Shown here: positions 1 through 6,038 of the stretch, piece after piece
Position numbering within the stretch: position 1 is the stretch's first letter
Layout of the letters: the number at the start of each line of letters is the position of its first letter
From: Nocardioidaceae bacterium
GTDB lineage: Bacteria; Actinomycetota; Actinomycetes; Propionibacteriales; Nocardioidaceae
DNA length: 9,458 nucleotides
Direction: 5' to 3'
NCBI GenBank assembly: GCA_013813125.1
Contig: JACCSH010000062.1
Span: 1 to 9,458, forward strand
The notes under the pieces: model-generated
What the model was told of the DNA's origin: nothing
Seen by the model: the letters and a program-made list of their open reading frames with translations, nothing else
Databases searched by the model: none
Position numbers and translations under genes: made by a program

Positions 1-1425
1 GTGGCTGACCTGACAGCGATATTCAAGGCCTATGACGTTCGAGGTCTCGTGCCCGAGCAGCTGGACGAGCCGACCGTGCGGATGATCGGGGTGGCATTTG
101 CCACCGAGGTCGGTGCCGCACCTGGTGTCGTCGTCGGACACGATATGCGCGCCTCGTCACCTGGTCTCGCCGCGGCGTTTGCCGACGGGGTGAGGGACAC
201 CGGCGCGAACGTCACCATGATCGGGCTGGCCTCCACGGACGAGCTGTACTTCGCCTCGGGCAGGCTTGCCATGCCGGGCGCCATGATCACCGCCTCACAC
301 AATGCGGCGGCCTACAACGGCATCAAGCTGTGCCGCGCCGGCGCGGTCGCGTTGGCCGAGGACACCGGGCTACGGACGATCCGAGAACTCGTTTCCGGGC
401 GAACCGATGCCTCGGCGCCCGCCTCTCGGCACCCCAGTGATTTCCCAGTCAGCGTCGCCGCTGCCGACCGCTCGGTGCTCCCGGCAGCCAGCGGCAGGGG
501 GACGCTCGAGTCCGTGGACCTGCTCGCCGACTACGCCAGCTATCTCCACGAACTCGTGTCCGTCCGGGGCCGACGCCTGCACGTGGTCGTCGATGCTGGC
601 AATGGCATGGCCGGGCGCTCAGTGCCGGCCGTGTTCGCCGGTCTCGACATCGAGCTGTCGAGGCTGTACTTCGAACTGGACGGAACGTTTCCACACCATG
701 ACGCGAACCCGCTGGACCCATCGAACCTGCTTGACCTGCGGCGGGCTGTTGTGGATCGCGACGCCGACCTCGGCTTGGCGTTCGACGGTGACGCCGACCG
801 CTGCTTCGTCGTCGACGAGCGGGGGGAGGTCGTCTCGCCGTCGGCGCTGACCGCCTTGATCGCCATTCGGATGCTCGCGGTCGAGCCAGGAGCTCACATC
901 ATTCACAACGCGATAACGAGCCGCGCTGTCCCGGAGGCGATCACCCGCCATGGGGGCGTCCCCGTGCGTACACGCGTCGGTCACTCACTTATCAAGGCGA
1001 CGATGGCTGAAATCGACGCCGTGTTCGGCGGTGAGCACAGCGGGCACTTCTACTTCCGCGACTTCTGGTATGCCGACTCGGGCATGCTGGCGGCCTTGCA
1101 CCTGTTGTCCGAGGCAGCCCAGACGTGGGGTCCGGTGTCCGAGCTGGTCGCGGACCTCGACCCGTATGTCGCGTCGGGCGAGATCAACTCGACCGTCCCG
1201 GACACCCGTATGGTTATCGATAAAGTCCGCACGGAGTACGACGGCCGCAGCGACGTACAGCTCGACTGGTTGGATGGACTGACGATCTCGGGTGGTCAGT
1301 GGTGGTTCAATGTCCGCGCGTCCAAGACCGAACCGGTGCTGCGGCTCAACGTCGAGGCTGACACGTTCGAAACCATGATTGCCATCCGAGACCAGGTGCT
1401 CGCATTGATGAGGAGACCACAATGA
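1..1425 (+). CDS. manB: Phosphomannomutase / phosphoglucomutase (ManB type)
   Basis: A 474-residue alpha-D-phosphohexomutase that interconverts mannose-6-P and mannose-1-P (possibly also glucose phosphates) in the cytoplasm, feeding GDP-mannose synthesis. All four family signatures are visible in order: the phosphoserine loop TASHN at residues 97-101 (Ser99 is the expected phosphoserine), the Mg-binding loop DGDADR at 262-267, the sugar-specificity loop GEHSGH at 344-349, and the C-terminal phosphate-binding loop [10 protein letters not shown] at 439-448. The N-terminal AYDVRG motif (10-15) lies close to the GTG start, as in related actinobacterial proteins. The window opens exactly at this GTG, so the upstream RBS cannot be seen and a slightly earlier start is possible. 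Length is normal for the family and the gene looks intact. Its stop overlaps the next start by 4 bp (ATGA), implying coupled translation. Mannose versus glucose preference cannot be decided from motifs; the mannose call leans on conserved actinobacterial context. Confidence 0.93.
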   Translation: MADLTAIFKAYDVRGLVPEQLDEPTVRMIGVAFATEVGAAPGVVVGHDMRASSPGLAAAFADGVRDTGANVTMIGLASTDELYFASGRLAMPGAMITASHNAAAYNGIKLCRAGAVALAEDTGLRTIRELVSGRTDASAPASRHPSDFPVSVAAADRSVLPAASGRGTLESVDLLADYASYLHELVSVRGRRLHVVVDAGNGMAGRSVPAVFAGLDIELSRLYFELDGTFPHHDANPLDPSNLLDLRRAVVDRDADLGLAFDGDADRCFVVDERGEVVSPSALTALIAIRMLAVEPGAHIIHNAITSRAVPEAITRHGGVPVRTRVGHSLIKATMAEIDAVFGGEHSGHFYFRDFWYADSGMLAALHLLSEAAQTWGPVSELVADLDPYVASGEINSTVPDTRMVIDKVRTEYDGRSDVQLDWLDGLTISGGQWWFNVRASKTEPVLRLNVEADTFETMIAIRDQVLALMRRPQ

Positions 1426-1619
1426 ACCTTGATCCGGTACTGCTGGAGATCTTGGTCTGTCCCGACTGCAAGGGTTCCTTGACGGTCGACCAGGACAACG
1501 ATGAGCTGATCTGCAACTCGTGCGGACTCATCTATCCCGTGCGTGACAATATCCCCGTGATGCTCGTCGACGAGGCTCGCCGCCCCGAGCCAGAGGCGAC
1601 CCGCCAGCCCGATGCGTGA
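1422..1619 (+). CDS. Trm112-like small zinc-ribbon protein
   Basis: A 65-residue protein of the Trm112p-like / YcaR family. Two CxxC pairs, Cys13/Cys16 (CPDC) and Cys31/Cys34 (CNSC), form a predicted zinc ribbon, followed by the family's [11 protein letters not shown] stretch (38-48). The last 15 residues are charged, proline-rich and probably disordered. Eukaryotic and archaeal Trm112 activates tRNA, rRNA and release-factor methyltransferases by binding them; the role of the bacterial short form is poorly defined, so no partner is assigned here. The ATG is supported by AGGAG at 1411-1415, six bases upstream, and overlaps the manB stop (ATGA, 1422-1425). The 3' end overlaps the next gene by 8 bp, so three genes are chained. 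The same trio order occurs in other actinobacteria from memory, which argues for a real gene despite its small size. Confidence 0.85.
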   Translation: MNLDPVLLEILVCPDCKGSLTVDQDNDELICNSCGLIYPVRDNIPVMLVDEARRPEPEATRQPDA

Positions 1620-2652
1620 GCAGTTCGACGACGCACGACTCGATGACAGCGAGGTACTGCAGGCCGCTGACGAGCACCTGCGCGATCTCGCCGAGGCCGG
1701 TGCCCGGGTGCGAATCGAGGCGGGTGCAGCGGCTGACACGCTCGCCGTGATGGAACGGGACTCGGAACCGCGTGCCATCGTTGCGGCCGGATCCGATGCC
1801 CGTCTGCTGCGCGCTGTGCTCGAGCCATGGTGTCCTGTCCCTTTCGTGGCGTGGCCGGGACCGAGCCTCCCCGGGTGGGCGGGGGCCCTCGACCTGGTGA
1901 CGGTGCTGGCGCCGGAAGGCGGGGACGAGCAGACGGCCTCAGCCGTACGGGAGGCGGTGCGCCGGGGATGCGTCTTGATCACGGCATGTCCTTCGCATTC
2001 GGTGGTGGCCGAGCACGCTGCCGGTCGCCACAGCAAGATCTTGCCGACTCAGACGCCTGACACCCTGGCCGTCGCCGTGGTGATGCTGCAAGCCTTGCAC
2101 CGGCTCGGCGTGGGGCCAGAGATTGATGCCGACGAGGTGGCGACCAGGCTCGACGAGGTGGCGATCGCCTGCTCGCCGAACACCGACATCGCCACCAACC
2201 CGGCCAAGGACCTGGCTCTCGCCTTGGCTGATGCGCTGCCGATGGTCTGGGGCGGTTCGGTGCTCGCGGCCAGGGCGGCCCGACGAGTCGCCGAGGCCAT
2301 GCGACGCACGTCTGGGCGTCCTGCCTTGGCTGCCGACTCACGCCATCTCTTGCCTGTTCTGGAGGCGGCCAAGAAGCGTGACGTCTTCGCCGACCCCTTC
2401 GCCGACGCGGACAGCCCGAACGCTCCGACACGACCAGGTCTGCTCATCCTCGATGACGGCACCGAGGAACCTTCGGTGCGCGAGCAACGCGGCCGCCTCG
2501 TCGCGACGGCAGAATCCCGCGACATCCACGTCAAGACAATCTCTGCCATGGACGGCTCGGAGATGGCACGCTATGCAGCGCTGCTGAACACGGGTCGCTA
2601 CGCCGCGGCTTACCTCGGTATTGGACTGGGTACGGGTGACCGTCAGACTTAG
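1612..2652 (+). CDS. SIS-domain protein, phosphoglucose/phosphomannose isomerase-like (TobH / Rv3256c family)
   Basis: A 346-residue cytosolic protein resembling the SIS-fold phosphosugar isomerase-like proteins found next to manB in actinobacteria. The N-terminal [16 protein letters not shown] (5-20) is typical of the family and fixes the ATG start. An N-terminal SIS-like domain spans roughly 50-160, with [15 protein letters not shown] (57-71) where a sugar-phosphate-binding GGS loop is expected. The C-terminal half (about 185-340) resembles a bacterial PGI C-domain, with [17 protein letters not shown] (209-225) in place of the usual IPVIYG plus basic helix. The canonical ENaK and PElnHNE elements of bifunctional PGI/PMI enzymes are not recognisable; [15 protein letters not shown] (241-255) occupies that region, so catalysis is uncertain. 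It overlaps the zinc-ribbon gene by 8 bp and has only a weak purine stretch (around 1592-1596) upstream, consistent with coupled translation. It may be an isomerase, a sugar-phosphate sensor or a non-catalytic partner of ManB. Confidence 0.75.
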   Translation: MREQFDDARLDDSEVLQAADEHLRDLAEAGARVRIEAGAAADTLAVMERDSEPRAIVAAGSDARLLRAVLEPWCPVPFVAWPGPSLPGWAGALDLVTVLAPEGGDEQTASAVREAVRRGCVLITACPSHSVVAEHAAGRHSKILPTQTPDTLAVAVVMLQALHRLGVGPEIDADEVATRLDEVAIACSPNTDIATNPAKDLALALADALPMVWGGSVLAARAARRVAEAMRRTSGRPALAADSRHLLPVLEAAKKRDVFADPFADADSPNAPTRPGLLILDDGTEEPSVREQRGRLVATAESRDIHVKTISAMDGSEMARYAALLNTGRYAAAYLGIGLGTGDRQT

Positions 2653-2748
2653 GCCGAACAGGTCAAACCCAGCCTCGCCGCAACGGCAGCACGAAGATCA
2701 GCCACGTCCGCTCGTGGTCGCAGTCACCAGGCAGGAGAAGAGGAAGCC

Positions 2749-3723
2749 GTGAGCACAGAAGGTTCCCCCAAGGCCATCATCGCGGCGCTGCTCGCCAACC
2801 TCGGAATCGCCGTGACCAAGCTGGTGGCGTGGGTCATCACCGGTTCATCGTCGATGTTGGCAGAGTCCATCCACTCCCTCGCCGACTCGGGTAACCAGGT
2901 GCTGCTGTTGGTCGGCGGCAAACGATCGCAGCGTGCCGCCACGGAGAACCACCCGTTCGGCTTCGGGCGCGAGCGCTACATCTACGCGTTCATCGTCTCC
3001 ATCGTCTTGTTCACCGTCGGCGGGCTCTTCGCGCTGTACGAGGCCTACCACAAGTACCACGAACTCGAGCTTCACGGCGCTGAGTCAAGTGAGCTGCTCG
3101 ACGGCATGGGTTGGGTGGCGATCGTGGTGTTGCTAGTCGCGATCGTCTTGGAGTCGCTGTCCTTTCGGACCGCGATCGTCGAGTCCAACAAGGTCCGTGG
3201 CCAGGTGAGCTGGAAATCGTTCATCCGCAACGCCAAAGCTCCTGAACTACCTGTGGTGCTCCTCGAGGACTTTGCTGCCCTCCTCGGTCTGGTCTTTGCG
3301 CTGTTCGGCGTCAGCACCGCCCTGATCACCAACAACGGCTACTGGGATGTTGTGGGCACCGTGGCCATCGGCCTGCTGCTCGTGTCGGTGGCGGTCGTCT
3401 TGGCTGTGGAGACCAAGAGCCTGTTGTTGGGTGAGTCCGCGCATGAGGATCACCGTCAGCTGATCGAGGAGAACCTGGTCGCCACCGAAGGCGGCGTGGC
3501 CGAGGTGCTCAACCTGCGCACCTTGCACGTTGGTCCAGACGAGATCCTGGTCGCAGCAAAGATCGCGGTTGCCCACACCGAGAGCGCTCACGACGTCGCC
3601 GAGACCATCAACGCTGCGGAGGTGCGGATTCGGTCGGCAGTTCCAGAGGCGAAGTACATCTTCATAGAACCCGACATCAAGCGACCGGCGGCGGACTTCA
3701 GCGCGGAAACACCCAGCCACTAG
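2749..3723 (+). CDS. Cation diffusion facilitator family transporter
   Basis: A 324-residue integral membrane cation/proton antiporter of the CDF family, expected to export divalent metals such as Zn2+, Co2+ or Mn2+; the substrate is not deducible. Six hydrophobic segments are visible at about 10-30, 35-57, 77-100, 119-140, 166-190 and 198-222, followed by a cytoplasmic C-terminal domain (about 225-311) ending in the IFIEPDI strand. TM2 carries the HxxxD metal site (His42, Asp46 in ESIHSLADSGNQ) and TM5 carries LLEDFAALLG with Glu173/Asp174. The HPFGFGRERY motif (68-77) before TM3 is a family hallmark, and the TM5 sequence is closer to the SLC30A9-like branch than to YiiP. GTG is chosen as start because a strong AGGAGAAGAGG lies at 2733-2743. 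A 96-bp gap separates it from the SIS gene; ahcY begins 9 bp after its stop, so the two probably share a transcript. Confidence 0.9.
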   Translation: MSTEGSPKAIIAALLANLGIAVTKLVAWVITGSSSMLAESIHSLADSGNQVLLLVGGKRSQRAATENHPFGFGRERYIYAFIVSIVLFTVGGLFALYEAYHKYHELELHGAESSELLDGMGWVAIVVLLVAIVLESLSFRTAIVESNKVRGQVSWKSFIRNAKAPELPVVLLEDFAALLGLVFALFGVSTALITNNGYWDVVGTVAIGLLLVSVAVVLAVETKSLLLGESAHEDHRQLIEENLVATEGGVAEVLNLRTLHVGPDEILVAAKIAVAHTESAHDVAETINAAEVRIRSAVPEAKYIFIEPDIKRPAADFSAETPSH

Positions 3724-3732
3724 CCTGAAGAG

Positions 3733-5196
3733 ATGGATTTCAACGTCGCTGACCTGTCGCTGGCCGATTTCGGCCGAACCGAGATAACCCTGGCCGAGCA
3801 TGAGATGCCGGGTCTGATGGCGATGCGCGAGCGTTTCGGGAAGAGCCAGCCGTTGGCGGGAGCCCGGATAGCGGGTTCGCTGCATATGACGGTGCAGACC
3901 GCCGTACTCATCGAGACTCTCGTCGCGCTCGGCGCCGAGGTTCGATGGGCCAGCTGCAACATCTTCTCGAGCCAAGACCATGCGGCCGCGGCAGTCGTCG
4001 TCGGCCCCGACGGTACGCCGGACGACCCTCAGGGGGTGCCCGTCTTCGCGTGGAAGGGCGAGACCCTGGCGGAGTACTGGGAGTGCACCCAGCAGATCCT
4101 CACCTGGCCGGCGGGGCAGTCCCCGGCCGAATCATCGGTTGGGGCCCTGCGAGGACCCAACATGATCTTGGACGACGGGGGGGACGCCACCATGCTCATT
4201 CACCTCGGGGTGGAGTACGAGAAGGACGGAGCAGTTCCCCTGCCGGAGTCAACTAACAACTCCGAACTACGCGAGGTCCTTCGCGTGCTCACCCGTACCC
4301 TCGCGGAGACTCCGGACAAGTGGACGACCATCGCGAACGGCATCCAAGGCGTCACCGAAGAGACCACCACCGGCGTCCACCGGCTGTATGAGCGCCACCG
4401 TGACGGGGCGCTGCTCTTCCCGGCCATCAACGTCAACGACTCGGTCACCAAGTCGAAGTTCGATAACAAGTACGGCTGCCGCCACTCTTTGATCGACGGC
4501 CTGAACCGAGCCACGGATGTGCTTATCGGTGGCAAGGTCGCAGTGGTCTGCGGCTATGGAGATGTCGGCAAGGGCTGCGCCGACGCCCTGCGTGGCCAGG
4601 GCGCTCGCGTCATTGTCACCGAAATCGACCCGATCTGCGCGCTGCAGGCCGCCATGGACGGCTACCAGGTTGCGACTCTCGACGAGGTCATCGGCGTCGC
4701 AGACATCATCATCACGGCAACTGGCTGCTTCAAAGTCGTGACTGCCGAGCAGATGAGCCGACTCAAGCACCAGGCCATCCTCGCCAACATTGGTCACTTC
4801 GACAACGAGCTGGACATGGCCGGCTTGGAGGCCGTGCCCGGCATCCAGCGAAAGACCGTCAAGCCGCAGGTAGACCTGTGGACGTTCCCCGACGGTCCGA
4901 CGATCATCGTGCTGAGTGAGGGCCGCCTGATGAACCTCGGCAACGCGACCGGTCACCCGTCGTTCGTGATGTCCAACTCCTTCACCAACCAGGTCTTGGC
5001 GCAGATCGAGCTGTACACCAAGACCAAGGACTACCCGACCGGTGTTTACGTCCTGCCCAAGCATCTGGACGAGGAGGTGGCCCGTCTGCACCTCAAGGCT
5101 CTCGGGATTTCCCTCAGCACGTTGACAGACGAGCAAGCCAAGTATCTCGGCGTGTCGGTTGAAGGGCCCTTCAAGTCCGACGCCTACCGGTACTGA
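3733..5196 (+). CDS. ahcY: S-adenosyl-L-homocysteine hydrolase (adenosylhomocysteinase)
   Basis: A 487-residue NAD-dependent cytosolic enzyme that reversibly splits SAH into adenosine and homocysteine, removing the inhibitor of methyltransferases. By family equivalence the catalytic residues are His51 (SLHMT), Asp148 (ILDDGGD), Glu210 (EETTTG), Lys240 and Asp244 (VTKSKFDN). The NAD Rossmann motif GYGDVGKG is at 274-281, GHFDNE at 354-359, and the C-terminal KSDAYRY (481-487) supplies the Lys and Tyr that reach into a neighbouring subunit. It has the extra segment (about 160-207) of the long-form enzymes seen in mycobacteria, plus a further roughly 10-residue insertion near 128-141. ATGCFK at 329-334 departs slightly from the usual ATGNKD or TGCID. 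The ATG matches the family N-terminus [14 protein letters not shown], although the purine stretch GAAGAG directly abuts it. It probably depends on readthrough or coupling from the transporter gene. Confidence 0.97.
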   Translation: MDFNVADLSLADFGRTEITLAEHEMPGLMAMRERFGKSQPLAGARIAGSLHMTVQTAVLIETLVALGAEVRWASCNIFSSQDHAAAAVVVGPDGTPDDPQGVPVFAWKGETLAEYWECTQQILTWPAGQSPAESSVGALRGPNMILDDGGDATMLIHLGVEYEKDGAVPLPESTNNSELREVLRVLTRTLAETPDKWTTIANGIQGVTEETTTGVHRLYERHRDGALLFPAINVNDSVTKSKFDNKYGCRHSLIDGLNRATDVLIGGKVAVVCGYGDVGKGCADALRGQGARVIVTEIDPICALQAAMDGYQVATLDEVIGVADIIITATGCFKVVTAEQMSRLKHQAILANIGHFDNELDMAGLEAVPGIQRKTVKPQVDLWTFPDGPTIIVLSEGRLMNLGNATGHPSFVMSNSFTNQVLAQIELYTKTKDYPTGVYVLPKHLDEEVARLHLKALGISLSTLTDEQAKYLGVSVEGPFKSDAYRY

Positions 5197-5222
5197 GGTC
5201 CGACGCCTACCCGGTATTGAGG
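5176..5222 (+). repeat. Tandem duplication of the ahcY 3' end (two imperfect copies, 23 and 24 bp)
   Basis: Copy 1 (5176-5198) contains the last six ahcY codons, the stop and GG. Copy 2 (5199-5222) follows without a gap and is the same sequence with one extra C (CTACCGG becomes CTACCCGG) and one C-to-T change (GTACTGAGG becomes GTATTGAGG). In copy 2 the stop codon is altered and the reading frame is shifted, so it is untranslated. The arrangement looks like a replication-slippage duplication that has since diverged slightly. Confidence 0.85.
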
Positions 5223-5237
5223 CATGCGAGCCTCGAT
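5216..5237 (+). terminator. Hairpin downstream of ahcY, candidate terminator without a T-tract
   Basis: An 8-bp stem, ATTGAGGC (5216-5223) with GCCTCGAT (5230-5237), contains one G-U wobble and has a 6-base ATGCGA loop. It begins 20 bases after the ahcY stop. The following bases (CTCAGCGCCC) lack a T-run, so this is not a classical intrinsic terminator; actinobacterial 3' hairpins often lack one. It could instead stabilise the ahcY mRNA end or be part of the mtrA leader. The left arm is supplied by the second copy of the tandem duplication. Confidence 0.45.
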
Positions 5238-5306
5238 CTCAGCGCCCGCAGGCATACCACGACGTAGGCTGCACTCATCGGGTCGTCCCACCAACGCCGG
5301 CGCGAT

Positions 5307-5313
5307 GGAGGAG
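5307..5313 (+). promoter_or_regulatory. Shine-Dalgarno sequence that sets the mtrA start
   Basis: GGAGGAG lies four bases before the GTG at 5318-5320; its GGAGG core is six bases upstream. This supports the internal GTG over the earlier in-frame ATG at 5159, which lies inside ahcY and would add a non-homologous N-terminal tail. Confidence 0.8.
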
Positions 5314-5317
5314 TTTC

Positions 5318-6022
5318 GTGGAACACGTCCGGCCCCAGCGGGGCAAGGTTCTCGTTGTAGACGATGACTCGTCGCTGTCTGAGATGCTGACGATCGTCTT
5401 GCACAACGAGGGTTTCGAACCTCGGGTGTGCGCAAGCGGCGACAAGGCCATGGCAGTGGTTCGGGAGTTCCGACCAGACCTCGTGCTGCTGGACCTCATG
5501 CTGCCGGGCAAGGACGGCGTCGATGTGTGCCGGGAGATCCGCGCCGAGTCGGGTGTGCCGATCATCATGTTGACCGCAAAGAGCGACACCGTAGATATCG
5601 TGGTCGGCCTCGAGTCGGGCGCCGACGACTACGTCATCAAGCCGTTCAAACCCAAAGAGCTGGTGGCCCGGCTGCGGGCTCGGTTGCGCAAGTTCGAGGA
5701 GTCAGCGCCGGAGTCGCTCGAGATTGGCGACCTGGTGATCGACGTGGCCGGCCACAGTGTCAAGCGGGGAACCGAGGCGTTGTCCTTGACACCGCTGGAG
5801 TTCGACCTCCTCGTCTGCTTGGCCCGCAAACCCTGGCAGGTCTTCACCAGGGAGGTGTTGCTCGAGCAGGTGTGGGGCTACCGCCACGCCGCCGATACGC
5901 GCCTGGTCAACGTGCACGTGCAACGCCTTCGCAGCAAGGTCGAGCTGGACCCCGAGGACCCGCACATCGTCATGACTGTGCGTGGCGTGGGATACAAGGC
6001 CGGCGAGCCGACAGGCGGCTGA
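5318..6022 (+). CDS. mtrA: DNA-binding response regulator MtrA (OmpR/PhoB family)
   Basis: A 234-residue cytoplasmic transcription factor phosphorylated by MtrB. In mycobacteria and corynebacteria, MtrA controls cell-division, cell-wall-hydrolase, osmoadaptation and replication-linked genes. The receiver domain covers about 9-125, with acidic pocket Asp15-Asp17, phospho-acceptor Asp59 (LVLLDLMLPG), Thr86 and Lys108 (KPF). The winged-helix domain covers about 131-227, with SLTPLEFDLL (156-165), a recognition-helix region VWGYRHAADTRLVNVHVQRLR (185-205) and the terminal VRGVGYKAG wing. Segments such as TAKSDTVDIVVGLESGADDY are almost identical to mycobacterial MtrA from memory, which separates it from generic OmpR proteins. 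The GTG start is chosen from the GGAGGAG at 5307-5313 and gives a length close to the 228 residues of the mycobacterial protein. mtrB starts 6 bp after its stop, inside a folded junction. Confidence 0.96.
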   Translation: MEHVRPQRGKVLVVDDDSSLSEMLTIVLHNEGFEPRVCASGDKAMAVVREFRPDLVLLDLMLPGKDGVDVCREIRAESGVPIIMLTAKSDTVDIVVGLESGADDYVIKPFKPKELVARLRARLRKFEESAPESLEIGDLVIDVAGHSVKRGTEALSLTPLEFDLLVCLARKPWQVFTREVLLEQVWGYRHAADTRLVNVHVQRLRSKVELDPEDPHIVMTVRGVGYKAGEPTGG

Positions 6023-6038
6023 TCGCCTATGCCGGCTC
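6005..6038 (+). promoter_or_regulatory. Hairpin enclosing the mtrA stop and mtrB start, candidate translational-coupling element
   Basis: An outer 6-bp stem GAGCCG (6005-6010) with CGGCTC (6033-6038) encloses an inner 5-bp stem AGGCG (6013-6017) with CGCCT (6024-6028). The inner loop GCTGAT contains the mtrA stop TGA (6020-6022). The mtrB ATG (6029-6031) sits in the internal loop, and its only visible SD-like sequence AGGCGG (6013-6018) is mostly in the inner stem. A ribosome finishing mtrA would open the structure. The pairing is seen in the sequence; function is inferred. Confidence 0.5.

Larger units (their letters stand above)
5197..5317 (+). other. Intergenic spacer between ahcY and mtrA (probable mtrA 5' region)
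   Basis: A 121-bp gap, the longest in the window. It holds the second copy of the ahcY 3' duplication, the hairpin described separately, and a GCCTAC/GTAGGC complementary pair (5205-5210 with 5264-5269) that could enclose the hairpin. A TANNNT-like hexamer TAGGCT at 5265-5270 could be a -10 element, but no convincing -35 partner is visible, so no promoter is called. No tmk gene, which sits between sahH and mtrA in Mycobacterium tuberculosis, is present. Confidence 0.5.

Noticed and set aside
2701..2718. Hairpin CCACG/CGTGG (2702-2706 with 2713-2717) as a terminator before the transporter gene
   Set aside because: It has only five base pairs with no T-tract, and lies about 15 bases upstream of the RBS. 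Too weak to call as a terminator or regulator.
3700..3735. SAH riboswitch upstream of ahcY
   Set aside because: SAH riboswitches precede ahcY in some bacteria, but only 9 bp separate it from the transporter gene, leaving no room for the aptamer outside coding sequence.
4267..5136. Minus-strand open frame opposite ahcY (289 codons)
   Set aside because: It is the mirror of a highly conserved enzyme and its translation has no family features.
5242..5275. Sigma-70-like promoter with TAGGCT (5265-5270) as -10
   Set aside because: The hexamer fits TANNNT but no -35 element is found at suitable spacing; chance matches are frequent, so it is only noted in the spacer entry.
5159..5317. N-terminal extension of mtrA from an ATG inside ahcY
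   Set aside because: The extension overlaps ahcY, has no MtrA-like sequence, and the GTG at 5318 has a strong SD and the expected family length.
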